A stretch of DNA of 64,000 nt. Source: Deltaproteobacteria bacterium (GTDB lineage Bacteria > Myxococcota_A > UBA9042 > PHBI01). Shown here one piece after another: positions 16,740 to 24,241 of the stretch. The notes beneath the pieces are model-generated. The model saw nothing but the letters and a program-made list of their open reading frames with translations. It did not search any database and was not told where the DNA came from. A program made the position numbers and the translations under genes. The stretch is from positions 682,001-746,000 of the forward strand of contig JACKFA010000004.1 of the NCBI GenBank assembly GCA_020632715.1, given 5' to 3'. Numbering within the stretch: the first letter of the stretch is position 1; every line of letters starts with the position of its first letter.

Positions 16740-17660
16740 TCATCTCGGGTCGGCCCAGCGAGGGGCGCGCGGCGGCGCGAGGCGCGGTCGCTCGCCGCCG
16801 AAGACGACGCCGAGCTTGAAGGAGGCGGCGGGGCCGAGGCCGATGTCGTCCTCGCCGGCGAAGGGGAAGTAGAAGCTGACCCCGAAGACCAGCGAGTCGA
16901 CGCGGAAGTCGGCGCCGATGCCCCAGGTGCCGAGCCAGTAGGTGTGCATGGCGTCGGCGAGGCGGCTGTCGAGGCGCGGGTCGAAGCCGGAGTTGCTGAT
17001 GCTCTGTTGCGCGCCGACGGTGGTGTAGAGGTAGACGGGCTCGACGATGGCGACGCCGAGCTGGAGCGCGGCGTTGGCGAGCCAGAAGCCCCGCTCCGCG
17101 ACGTGGTCGAGCTCGTAGAGCTCGCGGGCGCTGTCGCCGTCCTCGGCGCGGCCGTCGCACACGGCGGCGTCGCGGCAGACGAAGACGGCCTGCGTGGCGG
17201 TGACGCGGTCGATCTCGGCCATCAGCGCGACGGAGAAGCGCGAGCCCCCGGTCGGCGCGTTCCAGCGCAGGCCGGGGCCGGCCATGACGAGGTCGGGCTC
17301 CTCGCCGCGCGGGAAGAGGATGACGCCATCGGCGCTCGACTTGGCCCAGCGGGCGGTCGCCCAGTACGCCTGCGCGCCGAGCTCGAAGCCGAAGGGGAGC
17401 CCGACCCAGGCGCTGCCGCCGAGATGGACGTCGGGGACGAGGACGCCCGCGTCGCCCTCGTCGGGGGCGCCGTTCTCGAGGATGACCGGGTTCAGGGCGT
17501 TCGCGTGGCCGTCGAGGCGGACCTCGCCGGGGCCGAGGGGGCGGCCGGCGCGCGCTGGCGCGTTCGCAGCGGGGACGAAGGCCGTGCGGCGGATGATGGT
17601 CTGGGGGGCGCAGGCGGCGGCGAGCGCAGCGAGCGCGAGGAGGAGCGCGGCGTGTCTCAT
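16740..17660 (-). CDS. Lipoprotein with outer-membrane beta-barrel-like body
   Basis: The 306-residue protein starts at the ATG at 17660 with a signal ending LAAAC followed by APQ. The rest is rich in alternating hydrophobic strands with aromatic ends: GGSAWVGLPFGFELGAQAYW, then GSRFSVALMAEID, FWLANAALQLGVAIVEPVYLYTTVGA and LVFGVSFYFPF. This is typical of small beta-barrel outer-membrane proteins. Two Cys lie close together (VFVCRDAAVCDG). The combination of lipobox and barrel is unusual, so the Cys may simply be near a SPase I site. It is divergent from the lipoprotein at 17840. Function is unknown. Confidence 0.75.
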   Translation of the reverse strand: MRHAALLLALAALAAACAPQTIIRRTAFVPAANAPARAGRPLGPGEVRLDGHANALNPVILENGAPDEGDAGVLVPDVHLGGSAWVGLPFGFELGAQAYWATARWAKSSADGVILFPRGEEPDLVMAGPGLRWNAPTGGSRFSVALMAEIDRVTATQAVFVCRDAAVCDGRAEDGDSARELYELDHVAERGFWLANAALQLGVAIVEPVYLYTTVGAQQSISNSGFDPRLDSRLADAMHTYWLGTWGIGADFRVDSLVFGVSFYFPFAGEDDIGLGPAASFKLGVVFGGERPRLAPPRAPRWADPR

Positions 17661-17839
17661 GGTTGGGGCGGGGGGCAAGGGGTGTGCCAGGCGCGGGACG
17701 GCCAGGAATGCGGGTGTGAGGGGCGCGCGGGTGGAGTAGGAGTGCTCCAGTTGGAGGGCGCGCGCGGATCCGGCGTGCGGGGGCGGACCGCGTGGGATAG
17801 GAGGGCCGGAGCGCGGCGGGTGCGCGCTCTCGGAGGGAC

Positions 17840-19339
17840 ATGAAGCGACGACTGCTGGTGGTGCTCGGCGTCGCCGTCGCGCTCGGCGCGTGCGGCGAGG
17901 CGACGGAGCGGGATCGCGACGACGGCAACGACGGCGCGCTCGTCGTGGACGGCGCCGTCGCCGACGGTGACGCGTCTGCGGGCGCCGACACCGCAGACGT
18001 CGCCGACACCGCGCCGGTGGCCGACACCGCAGACGCCGCCGTCGCCGACACCGCGCCGGTGGTCGACGCCGTGGACGGCGCCGTCGCCGACACCGAGCCC
18101 GTCGCCGACACCGCGCCGGTCGCCGACACCGCAGACGCCGCCGACACCGCGCCGGTCGCCGACACCGCGGACGCCGCCGTCGCCGACACCGAGCCCGTCG
18201 CCGACACCGAGCCCGCCGCGGACACGGCTACGCCAGCCGGCGAGGATCCGCTCGTCGCCTACACCCTCGGCGGCTCGCGCGCCCTCTTCTTCGTCAACAA
18301 CCCCGAGCAGCTCCGCGTCGGCGACCTCGGCGACGCCGCGCTCGGCGACGCCACCCTCCTCCGCGTCACCGCCTCCGGCCCCTGCCGCTCCTTCTTCGAG
18401 CACCTGAACCGCGCCGGCCGCGCGCTCGGCTATGGCGTGCAGCTCTACAACCCGGGCCCGGGCACGGCGACCGTCACGGTCGACGGCGTCGGCTTCGTCA
18501 CCGGCCTCGACGGCGGCGTCCCCTTCGCCCTCGCCGAGGGCGGCGCCGGCGCCACCGCCTTCTCGCTCGCGCCCGGCGCCTCGCGCTGGATCCTCCGCCG
18601 CGACGACGCCGTCCCCGACGGCGCCTTCTTCTCGGGCGTCGTCGACTTCACCGTCGCGGGCGCCGCCGTCGTCGTGAACCACGTCGCCTTCGACGCCTTC
18701 TCCGGCCTCGACGGCTCCACGACCGAGCTCGACTACCTCCAGCGCGTCGAGCCCGACGGCACCCACGAGGCGCGCCTCTACAAGGGCACCGCCACCGCGT
18801 CGGAGGCCACGCTCCGCCTCGCGCTCGCCCTCGACGACGCCACGCCGGCGGGCCCGCTCCCCCTCCGCCGAGCCCGCTGGGACCTCGCCGCCGGCGCGCC
18901 GCTCCCCGCCGAGCCCGTCACGGCCTGGGTCTCCCACATCGGCCCGGGCCAGAACGCGGCCGCCACCACCTCCGACATGGTCGCCTTCGCCTTCCGCGGC
19001 TGGACCTTCGACCCGCTCGCCCTCTCCGACGGCGAGGGCCGCTACCCGAACCTCGGCAACTGGGGCGTCGTGACCCGCCACGTCGTCACCGTCACGAACG
19101 ACGGCGCCCGCGCGCGCCACGTCACCTGGCGCCTCACGGCCTCTCCCGGGGCCGGCGCCGCGCTCGCCGCGCGCCCTGCCGTCGGCGCCGCCTGGAGCGC
19201 CCACCGCCTCGCCGCCGGCGCCGCCCTCGACGTCGCCACGGTGACGGTCCCCGCCCACGGCGAGGCCACGCTCGACGCGGCGGTCGTGCTCGGTGGGCCG
19301 AGCGGCGGCGCGCTCACGCACGCGCTCGTCGCCGATTGA
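17840..19339 (+). CDS. Lipoprotein with long VADTA-type repeat linker
   Basis: The 499-residue protein has a lipobox ALGAC (Cys 18). A linker of about 100 residues follows, made of VADTAPVADTADA-type repeats encoded by an in-frame minisatellite (about 17980-18235). The roughly 360-residue beta-rich domain behind it contains LVAYTLGGSRALFFVNNPEQLR, HLNRAGRALGYGVQLYNPG and HVVTVTNDGARARHVTWRLT. I do not recognise it; the pattern is that of a secreted beta-sandwich surface protein. The start is the ATG at 17840, preceded by GGAGGG. It is convergent with the small lipoprotein gene at 19359-19892, 19 bases away. The linker probably holds the domain away from the outer membrane. Confidence 0.82.
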   Translation: MKRRLLVVLGVAVALGACGEATERDRDDGNDGALVVDGAVADGDASAGADTADVADTAPVADTADAAVADTAPVVDAVDGAVADTEPVADTAPVADTADAADTAPVADTADAAVADTEPVADTEPAADTATPAGEDPLVAYTLGGSRALFFVNNPEQLRVGDLGDAALGDATLLRVTASGPCRSFFEHLNRAGRALGYGVQLYNPGPGTATVTVDGVGFVTGLDGGVPFALAEGGAGATAFSLAPGASRWILRRDDAVPDGAFFSGVVDFTVAGAAVVVNHVAFDAFSGLDGSTTELDYLQRVEPDGTHEARLYKGTATASEATLRLALALDDATPAGPLPLRRARWDLAAGAPLPAEPVTAWVSHIGPGQNAAATTSDMVAFAFRGWTFDPLALSDGEGRYPNLGNWGVVTRHVVTVTNDGARARHVTWRLTASPGAGAALAARPAVGAAWSAHRLAAGAALDVATVTVPAHGEATLDAAVVLGGPSGGALTHALVAD

Positions 19340-19358
19340 CCGAGTCGGCGTCCGCCGC

Positions 19359-19892
19359 CTACCAGGTGAGCGCCACGCCGGTCGGCGTCACCTGCAGGCT
19401 GGGCTCGTCCGGCGGCGGCGCGGCGCGGTCGGCTTCGTCGAAGCGGTAGACCGGGTGCGCGCTGCTCGCCTCGATCACGGCGACGAGCACGCCCACCATG
19501 AAGACCGTGCCGCCGGCCAGGACGCCGACAGCGGGGCTGACGTTGCTGAACCCGCAGAAGTCCTCGGCGCCGTCACCGGAGCAGTCCTCGAAGCTCGCGG
19601 CGCTGACGGTCGTCACCAGGGCGCCGGCCCCCATCACCACGAGCCCCGCGACGGGGGGCCGGGTCTCGGCGACCCCCACGGCCGCGATGGAGGCCCGCGG
19701 GACGCGTCTCGGCTGAGCGCGCGTGTCCGAGGCGAGGTAGATCGCGAGCGCGTCCTGGTCGACCACGCGACCGGCGACGTACTCGCCGTTCGTCAGCCTC
19801 AGGACCCTCCCGGACGAGCCGCAGGCGCCGAGCGACACGGCGATGAGGACGAGCGCCGGCACGGCGCGGCGGTGCAGATGGAGCGACGGCAT
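19359..19892 (-). CDS. Small lipoprotein with two hydrophobic segments
   Basis: The 177-residue protein starts at the ATG at 19892, with AGGAGA 5 bases upstream, and has a lipobox SLGAC. A short beta region reads RVLRLTNGEYVAGRVVDQDALAIYL, a pattern seen in proteins that respond to or remodel the envelope. Two hydrophobic segments follow (VAGLVVMGAGALVTTV and VGVLAGGTVFMVGVLVAVI). Two Cys (EDCSGDGAEDFCG) sit between them in the predicted periplasmic loop. The frame is open further upstream, but that lacks a ribosome site. I do not recognise the family. Confidence 0.7.
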   Translation of the reverse strand: MPSLHLHRRAVPALVLIAVSLGACGSSGRVLRLTNGEYVAGRVVDQDALAIYLASDTRAQPRRVPRASIAAVGVAETRPPVAGLVVMGAGALVTTVSAASFEDCSGDGAEDFCGFSNVSPAVGVLAGGTVFMVGVLVAVIEASSAHPVYRFDEADRAAPPPDEPSLQVTPTGVALTW

Positions 19893-20116
19893 GGTGATCT
19901 CCTGGTCGGCAGCGACTGGAGCAACGCTCGTGCCGCGCCACCCGGACACGCGCTCGGCGGCTCTCGTGGCCGGTGTCGTCGCGACTCGCCGCCGCGCGCC
20001 TGGAGTAGCCTTGCCCCGGGTGGACGACGCCAGTGGAGTACGGGGCGGTTGACGGCACCGCCCGCCCGGCGTTGGATGAATCGGTCGAACGATCCAGCTA
20101 GCCCTCGGAGCACGCC

Positions 20117-20494
20117 ATGAAGCTCGTCCCGACCGTCGTCCTCGCGCTCCTCCTCGCCGGCGTCGCGCTGGGCGCCTGCGGCGACAAGAAGGGCTCCGGC
20201 GGCGGCGCCGTCGCGGCGGAGCTCGCCGAGTCCAAGGCCCTCCTCGCGAAGAACGGCGTGGCGCAGCTGCGGCAGGCGGTCGACACGTACTACGTGGCGA
20301 ACCTCGAGGTGCCCGAGACGCTCGACGCGCTCGTCGCCGCCGGCCGCGTCCAGGCCGAGAAGCTCACCGACCCGTGGGGGCGCCCCTACGCGTACGAGCG
20401 GAAGGGGCCGAGGGCCTTCGAGATCTGCTCCCGCGGCGCCGACGAGGCCTCCGACGCCGACGACGTCTGCGACGGCAAGGACCTCCGGCGCTGA
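20117..20494 (+). CDS. Lipoprotein with type II secretion GspG-like C-terminal domain
   Basis: The 125-residue protein has a lipobox (ALGAC, Cys 21) and a short Gly/Ser spacer. The C-terminal pseudopilin fold reads LRQAVDTYYVANLEVPETLDALV, then LTDPWGRPYAYER, FEICSRGADE and ASDADDVC. The DPWGxPY and C-terminal SxGxD patterns are those of T2SSG (major pseudopilin) C-domains, including the Ca-binding loop. Instead of the pseudopilin N-terminal methylated helix, this protein is lipid-anchored, so it cannot join a pseudopilus in the usual way. No other type II secretion gene lies nearby. GGAGC precedes the ATG. Confidence 0.8.
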   Translation: MKLVPTVVLALLLAGVALGACGDKKGSGGGAVAAELAESKALLAKNGVAQLRQAVDTYYVANLEVPETLDALVAAGRVQAEKLTDPWGRPYAYERKGPRAFEICSRGADEASDADDVCDGKDLRR

Positions 20495-20509
20495 GCCTCC
20501 GCCTCGCGC

Positions 20510-21109
20510 TCAGCTCTCGAGCTGCACCTCGCCCCGCGCGAGCATCCGCGCGAGGTGCTCGCGCAGCGCCTCCGGCCACGCCGCGATGATCGCGGCGAAG
20601 CGCCCGTCGTCACTCGCGAAGAGCGCGCGCGACGCCTCCTCGAAGCCGGGCAGATCCCCCGCCAGCGCCCACATCACGCGGCTCGCCGCCTCGCGCGCGG
20701 CGCGCTGCCGCTCCGTGACCGTCCCGCTCCGCCGCGCTTGATCCACGAGCCGCCGCAGCGACGCCGACGCCCCCCCCGGCTGCGCCCCGAGCCACTCCCA
20801 GTGCCGCGGCAGGAGCGACACCTCACGGCTCACGACGCCGAGCTTCGGGCGCCCGGGCCCCTTCTTCTGCGGGGCGGGCGCGGCCGCGGGGGCCACGGCG
20901 GGGTGCGCGGCGAGGCGCGCGAGCACCTCCACCGGCGTCCCGCTCAGGTCGAAGTCGAGCTGGCGCCCCGTCGCGTCGTCGAAGAAGAGGATCGGCGCGC
21001 TCTCGCCGGCGTCCACGCGCTCCTTGGCGGCGAGCAGCGTGCCCTGGAGCCCGCCGGAGGCGACGAGCTCGTGGCCGATGAACGCTGCGTAGGTCTTGGA
21101 CGGCTCCAT
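20510..21109 (-). CDS. DUF2239 family protein
   Basis: The 199-residue protein begins MEPSKTYAAFIGHELVASG and contains LLAAKERVD and ILFFDDATGRQLDFDLSGTP. A Pro/Lys linker (KKGPGRPKLGVVSREVSLLPRHWEWL) leads to a helical C-terminal half with RRLVDQAR. This is the complete DUF2239 pattern. The GPGRPKL stretch looks like an AT-hook, and the segment after it resembles a ribbon-helix-helix-like region, so DNA binding is possible. The start is the ATG at 21109 with GGGAG 6 bases upstream. It is convergent with the GspG-like lipoprotein gene, 15 bases away. No experimental role is known to me. Confidence 0.85.
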   Translation of the reverse strand: MEPSKTYAAFIGHELVASGGLQGTLLAAKERVDAGESAPILFFDDATGRQLDFDLSGTPVEVLARLAAHPAVAPAAAPAPQKKGPGRPKLGVVSREVSLLPRHWEWLGAQPGGASASLRRLVDQARRSGTVTERQRAAREAASRVMWALAGDLPGFEEASRALFASDDGRFAAIIAAWPEALREHLARMLARGEVQLES

Positions 21110-21168
21110 AAAAACTCCCAAAGTCAGGCAGGGATCGTAAGGCCCCCGCGGCCCCCAGGCAACGATTT

Positions 21169-21180
21169 TTACCCGGGTAA
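21169..21180. promoter_or_regulatory. 12-bp palindrome in AT-rich patch upstream of DUF2239 gene
   Basis: TTACCCGGGTAA is a perfect palindrome inside the only AT-rich stretch between the divergent DUF2239 gene (start 21109) and the lipoprotein gene at 21342. Two further ACCCG copies follow (ending at about 21190 and 21200). It is a candidate operator for the DUF2239 promoter. Confidence 0.4.
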
Positions 21181-21341
21181 TAATGACCCGTTTGTCACCC
21201 GCGCTGCCCCACCGCGCCCCACCCGGCGGCCGCACGCTGCGGCCGATGCCTGGTTAAGACCGCGTCGCCAAAGAACTTTGCGCGCAATCCCGCGAGCGCG
21301 TATCACTTCCCACGTCCCCGCGCACCCGAGGGTCGCCGCCC

Positions 21342-22523
21342 ATGCCGCACACGCCCCGCCCCCGCCCGCTCCTCGCCGTCGCCCTGGCCCTCGTCGCGGC
21401 CCTCGCGGCGCCCGGCTGCTCGGATCCGGCCTACGACGGCGCCGAGCCGGTCGTCGTCGTGCGCGACCTCACGGGCGACCTCCGCCTCGACCTCACCTAC
21501 CCGGACGACCCGGCCTTCCTGCACCTCGACGTCTACGTCGGCTACACGCCGGCCTCCCTCGCCCTCGAGGACTTCGGCACCACGACGACCGCGCGCGCGA
21601 CGCTCACCCTCGTCCACCCGGGCGGCGAGGTCCCGCTCCCCGTCCTCTTCCGCGCCGTGGACCTCACGCCGAACACCGTCCTCGCCGACGGCACCGAGCA
21701 GCGCATGCTCCTCGACGGCGCCGAGAGCCTCCACGTCGCGGACCTCTCGCAGTACTGCGACGTGGCGCCCCTCTCGCTCCGCGTCGTGGTCACCGTCGAC
21801 GACTGCGGCTGCTCCGGGACGCTCGAGGCGCCGGTCACCCTCGTGTGCGACGCGGATCGCCGCGGCGACGCCTACCTCGCGCTCACGAGCTCGCGCCCGC
21901 CCGCCGGGCGCCCGTGCCGCGCCGAGGACGCCTCCGACCTCGCGTTCGGCGACGTCCGCGAGTTCGGCTGGGATCCCGACGGCAACCACCTCTTCACCGA
22001 CCTCTTCATCGGCGACGACTGGGTCGAGCGGCACGCCTACGCCTACGACGCCATCGGCAACCTCGTGCGCGACGTGCTCGTGAGCCCGCAGGACCACGAG
22101 GTCTACCAGGTCACGAGCTACACCTGGGACGTGGACGGCCGCCTCGCGAGCGTCACCCGGCGCGACACGCACCCGCCCTACGACGTGGCGAGCCGCTTCT
22201 ATCACCCCGACGGCGACAGCGACTGGAACACGACGGACATCCTCGGCTCGCTGCACGAGATCGGCGACTGGAGCGCCGCCGACGGCGCGCTCACCATCAC
22301 CGCGGACGGCGAGTCCATCAGCTACACCTTCGGCCGCGCCTTCTCGCGCGAGTCGTGGCTCGGGCAGACCGACGTGAACCGCTACCACAAGCTCCACGTG
22401 CTCACCGCGACCGACGCGCACGGCGCCCGCGCCTGGACCTGGGACGGTGAGCGCATCACGGGCGACGTCATCGAGGCCGCGGGCGTCGAGAAGCAGACGA
22501 CCTGGACCTACGACTGCCCATGA
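21342..22523 (+). CDS. Lipoprotein with RHS/YD-like repeats
   Basis: The 393-residue protein has a lipobox ending AAPGC (Cys 26). An N-terminal beta-rich domain carries an internal Cys set (YCDVAPL, DDCGCSG). The C-terminal half contains YD-repeat-like strands (HAYAYDAIGNLVRDV, YTWDVDGRLASVTR, YTFGRAFSRESW, WTWDGERITGD). YD repeats form beta-solenoid or cage surfaces in surface and toxin-delivery proteins. Only a few copies are present, so this is not a full RHS toxin. Its stop overlaps the start of the M15 peptidase gene (ATGA at 22520), so the two are translationally coupled. Confidence 0.75.
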   Translation: MPHTPRPRPLLAVALALVAALAAPGCSDPAYDGAEPVVVVRDLTGDLRLDLTYPDDPAFLHLDVYVGYTPASLALEDFGTTTTARATLTLVHPGGEVPLPVLFRAVDLTPNTVLADGTEQRMLLDGAESLHVADLSQYCDVAPLSLRVVVTVDDCGCSGTLEAPVTLVCDADRRGDAYLALTSSRPPAGRPCRAEDASDLAFGDVREFGWDPDGNHLFTDLFIGDDWVERHAYAYDAIGNLVRDVLVSPQDHEVYQVTSYTWDVDGRLASVTRRDTHPPYDVASRFYHPDGDSDWNTTDILGSLHEIGDWSAADGALTITADGESISYTFGRAFSRESWLGQTDVNRYHKLHVLTATDAHGARAWTWDGERITGDVIEAAGVEKQTTWTYDCP

Positions 22524-23254
22524 CGCCCTGCTCCCGCCTGTGTCTCCTCGCCCTCGCCGCGGCCCTCGCCGCCGCGGGTGGCTGCGCGAGCGCGGCGGGC
22601 GGGGCGCGCGGCGGGAGCACGGTGGAGTACGTGGCGGTGGCGCCGGAGGCCGCGCCGGCCGTCGTCGTCGCCCGGCCGGTCGCCGAGGTGGCCCGGCCCG
22701 AGCCGGCGCCGGCCGAGCCGAAGCGCGAGCCGCGGCGGCCCGTCGTCGAGCGACCCGCCGAGGAGCCCGCGAGCGCCGAGGTCCGCGGCGCGTCGCACCT
22801 CGCCCGCGTGGCGCCGGCCCTGCGCGCGCGAGGGCTCGCGCTCTATCGGCGGCTCGAGGCCGAGGGGATCCACGTCCGCTTCATCTTCGGCTACACCCCC
22901 TACACGAAGCGCTCGCGCAAGGGCCCCGGCGGCTGGGCGACGTGGCACCAGTTCGGGCTCGCGTTCGACCTGAACCTCGTCGACCGGAAAGGCATGGGCG
23001 ACGCCAAGAAGCACTTCGCCGAAGACGCCGAGATCTGGGCCCGTATCGGCGCGGTCGCGCAGGAGCTCGGCCTCGTCTGGGGCGGGAGCTGGCGGTCGAG
23101 CTACGACCCGTTCCACTTCGAGTGGCACCCAGGCGACGACGCGGTCATCAACAAGCAGGATCTCGCGCGCTTCCTGCGCGCCGCCGGCAAGCGCGGGAAG
23201 GACGTCGAGGCCGTCTGGCGCCTCTACGGCGACGACACGCCGCCCGAGATGTGA
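22520..23254 (+). CDS. M15-family peptidoglycan peptidase lipoprotein
   Basis: The 244-residue protein has a lipoprotein signal (AAAGGC, Cys 22) and an Ala/Pro/Glu-rich spacer to about residue 95. The peptidase domain carries the Zn-ligand motifs WHQFGLAFDLN (His and Asp) and YDPFHFEWH (His), with WGGSW between them. This is the M15C/VanY-like L-Ala-D-Glu or D-Ala-D-Ala endopeptidase family. It should cut peptidoglycan peptides from the outer-membrane side. A conserved Arg/Tyr region (FGYTPYTKRSRKG) shapes the substrate site. The ATG overlaps the stop of the RHS-like lipoprotein gene, so both are made together. Confidence 0.88.
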   Translation: MTPCSRLCLLALAAALAAAGGCASAAGGARGGSTVEYVAVAPEAAPAVVVARPVAEVARPEPAPAEPKREPRRPVVERPAEEPASAEVRGASHLARVAPALRARGLALYRRLEAEGIHVRFIFGYTPYTKRSRKGPGGWATWHQFGLAFDLNLVDRKGMGDAKKHFAEDAEIWARIGAVAQELGLVWGGSWRSSYDPFHFEWHPGDDAVINKQDLARFLRAAGKRGKDVEAVWRLYGDDTPPEM

Positions 23255-23261
23255 CGGCCGC

Positions 23262-23735
23262 TCAGCCCTCGTAGGGCCCGCCCGTCTCGCCCCAGCCCCA
23301 GGTGGGCATCGGCGCGCCGGGCGCGACCGGGCTCTCGTCGAGCTGGGAGTTGATGACCGCCAGGCGGGAGCCCCACTCGAGGTACCCGACGAGGGCCGAG
23401 CGGAACTCGGGGTCGTCGGGGACACCCGCCTCGTCCGCCGTGTCGAGCAGGAGGCCCACCCAGCGCCGCCGCTGCGGCTCGCTCAGGTGCTTCCCGAGGT
23501 GCTTCGCGACCATGGTGGCGTGCCCGCGCGCGCCGCCGTCCGTGTAGCGCCGTGGGCCGCCGAAGACCTCGCCGATGAAGTCGGCGACGGCCTGGCGATG
23601 GTCGGCCGACATGCCCGCGAACAGCGGCGCCAGCAGCGTGTCCGCGGCGACGCGGTCGTAGAAGCGCGCGATGAGCAGGTCCAGCGCGGGTTGGCCGCCC
23701 AGCCAGGCGAAGAGGGTCGGTGGGGTCTTGCTCAT
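23262..23735 (-). CDS. Truncated haemoglobin, group II (TrHb2/GlbO type)
   Basis: The 157-residue protein contains the group II pattern: FAWLGGQPALDLLIARFYDRVAAD, then LLAPLFAGM, HRQAVADFIGEVFGGPRRYT, a His in GHATMVAKHLGKHL and WVGLLLDTADEAG. The proximal haem His is probably that of HATMV. Such proteins bind O2 or NO and handle nitrosative or oxidative stress in the cytoplasm. An unusual Pro/Trp-rich tail (MPTWGWGETGG) ends the protein. The start is the ATG at 23735 behind GAGGCGAC. It is divergent from an HxlR regulator 134 bases away, which probably controls it. Confidence 0.92.
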   Translation of the reverse strand: MSKTPPTLFAWLGGQPALDLLIARFYDRVAADTLLAPLFAGMSADHRQAVADFIGEVFGGPRRYTDGGARGHATMVAKHLGKHLSEPQRRRWVGLLLDTADEAGVPDDPEFRSALVGYLEWGSRLAVINSQLDESPVAPGAPMPTWGWGETGGPYEG

Positions 23736-23869
23736 CGTGTCGCCTCGTCTTGCCAGGAGCGGGAGCGCGCGCGCGCGGGGTCGACCGGGCTTCGCGCCGT
23801 GCAAAGATTTGGGCGTCGACGGCCGCGGACAAGTAGGCACCTTTCTGTACCCTGGGCCGAGGAGGCGTC

Positions 23870-24223
23870 GTGCCGAACCGAGAGAGCGCCGCGGAGATCT
23901 GCCCCGTCGAGACCACCCTCGCCGTCATCGGCGGCAAGTGGAAGCCGGTGATCCTCTGGCGGCTGTCGGAGGGAGCGCTCCGTTCGGCGCAGCTCAAGGC
24001 CGCGATCCCCGGCATCACGCAGCGCGTCTTCACCCACCAGCTGCGCGAGCTCGAGGCCGACGGCGTCATCGCGCGCGAGGTCGTCGCCGGCGCCCCACCC
24101 GCCGTCACCTACCGCCTTACGGTCCTCGGCGAGTCCCTCGGCCCCGTCCTCGCGGTCATGAGCGATTGGGGCAAGGCGCACCCCGACCTCGGCCGCGCCA
24201 CGAGTGACGCGAGCTCGAAGTGA
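23870..24223 (+). CDS. HxlR-family winged-helix transcriptional regulator
   Basis: The 117-residue protein has the HxlR signature: an N-terminal Cys in EICPVETTLAVIGGKWKP, then ILWRLSEGALRSAQLKAAIPGITQRVFTHQLRELEADGVIAREV and YRLTVLGESLGPVLAVMSDWG. HxlR regulators bind DNA as dimers and often use the N-terminal Cys to sense aldehydes, quinones or oxidants. The start is a GTG with GGAGG 4-5 bases upstream. It is divergent from the truncated haemoglobin gene. The intergenic stretch AGTAGGCACCTTTCTGTACC (23832-23851) is a possible operator. Redox or NO control of the haemoglobin is inferred. Confidence 0.92.
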   Translation: MPNRESAAEICPVETTLAVIGGKWKPVILWRLSEGALRSAQLKAAIPGITQRVFTHQLRELEADGVIAREVVAGAPPAVTYRLTVLGESLGPVLAVMSDWGKAHPDLGRATSDASSK

Positions 24224-24241
24224 ACGCCATTCACGCGGCCG

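Noticed and set aside
23832..23851. HxlR operator between the haemoglobin and regulator genes
   Set aside because: The GTA...GTAC pattern is too loose to list as a site; mentioned only in the gene entry.
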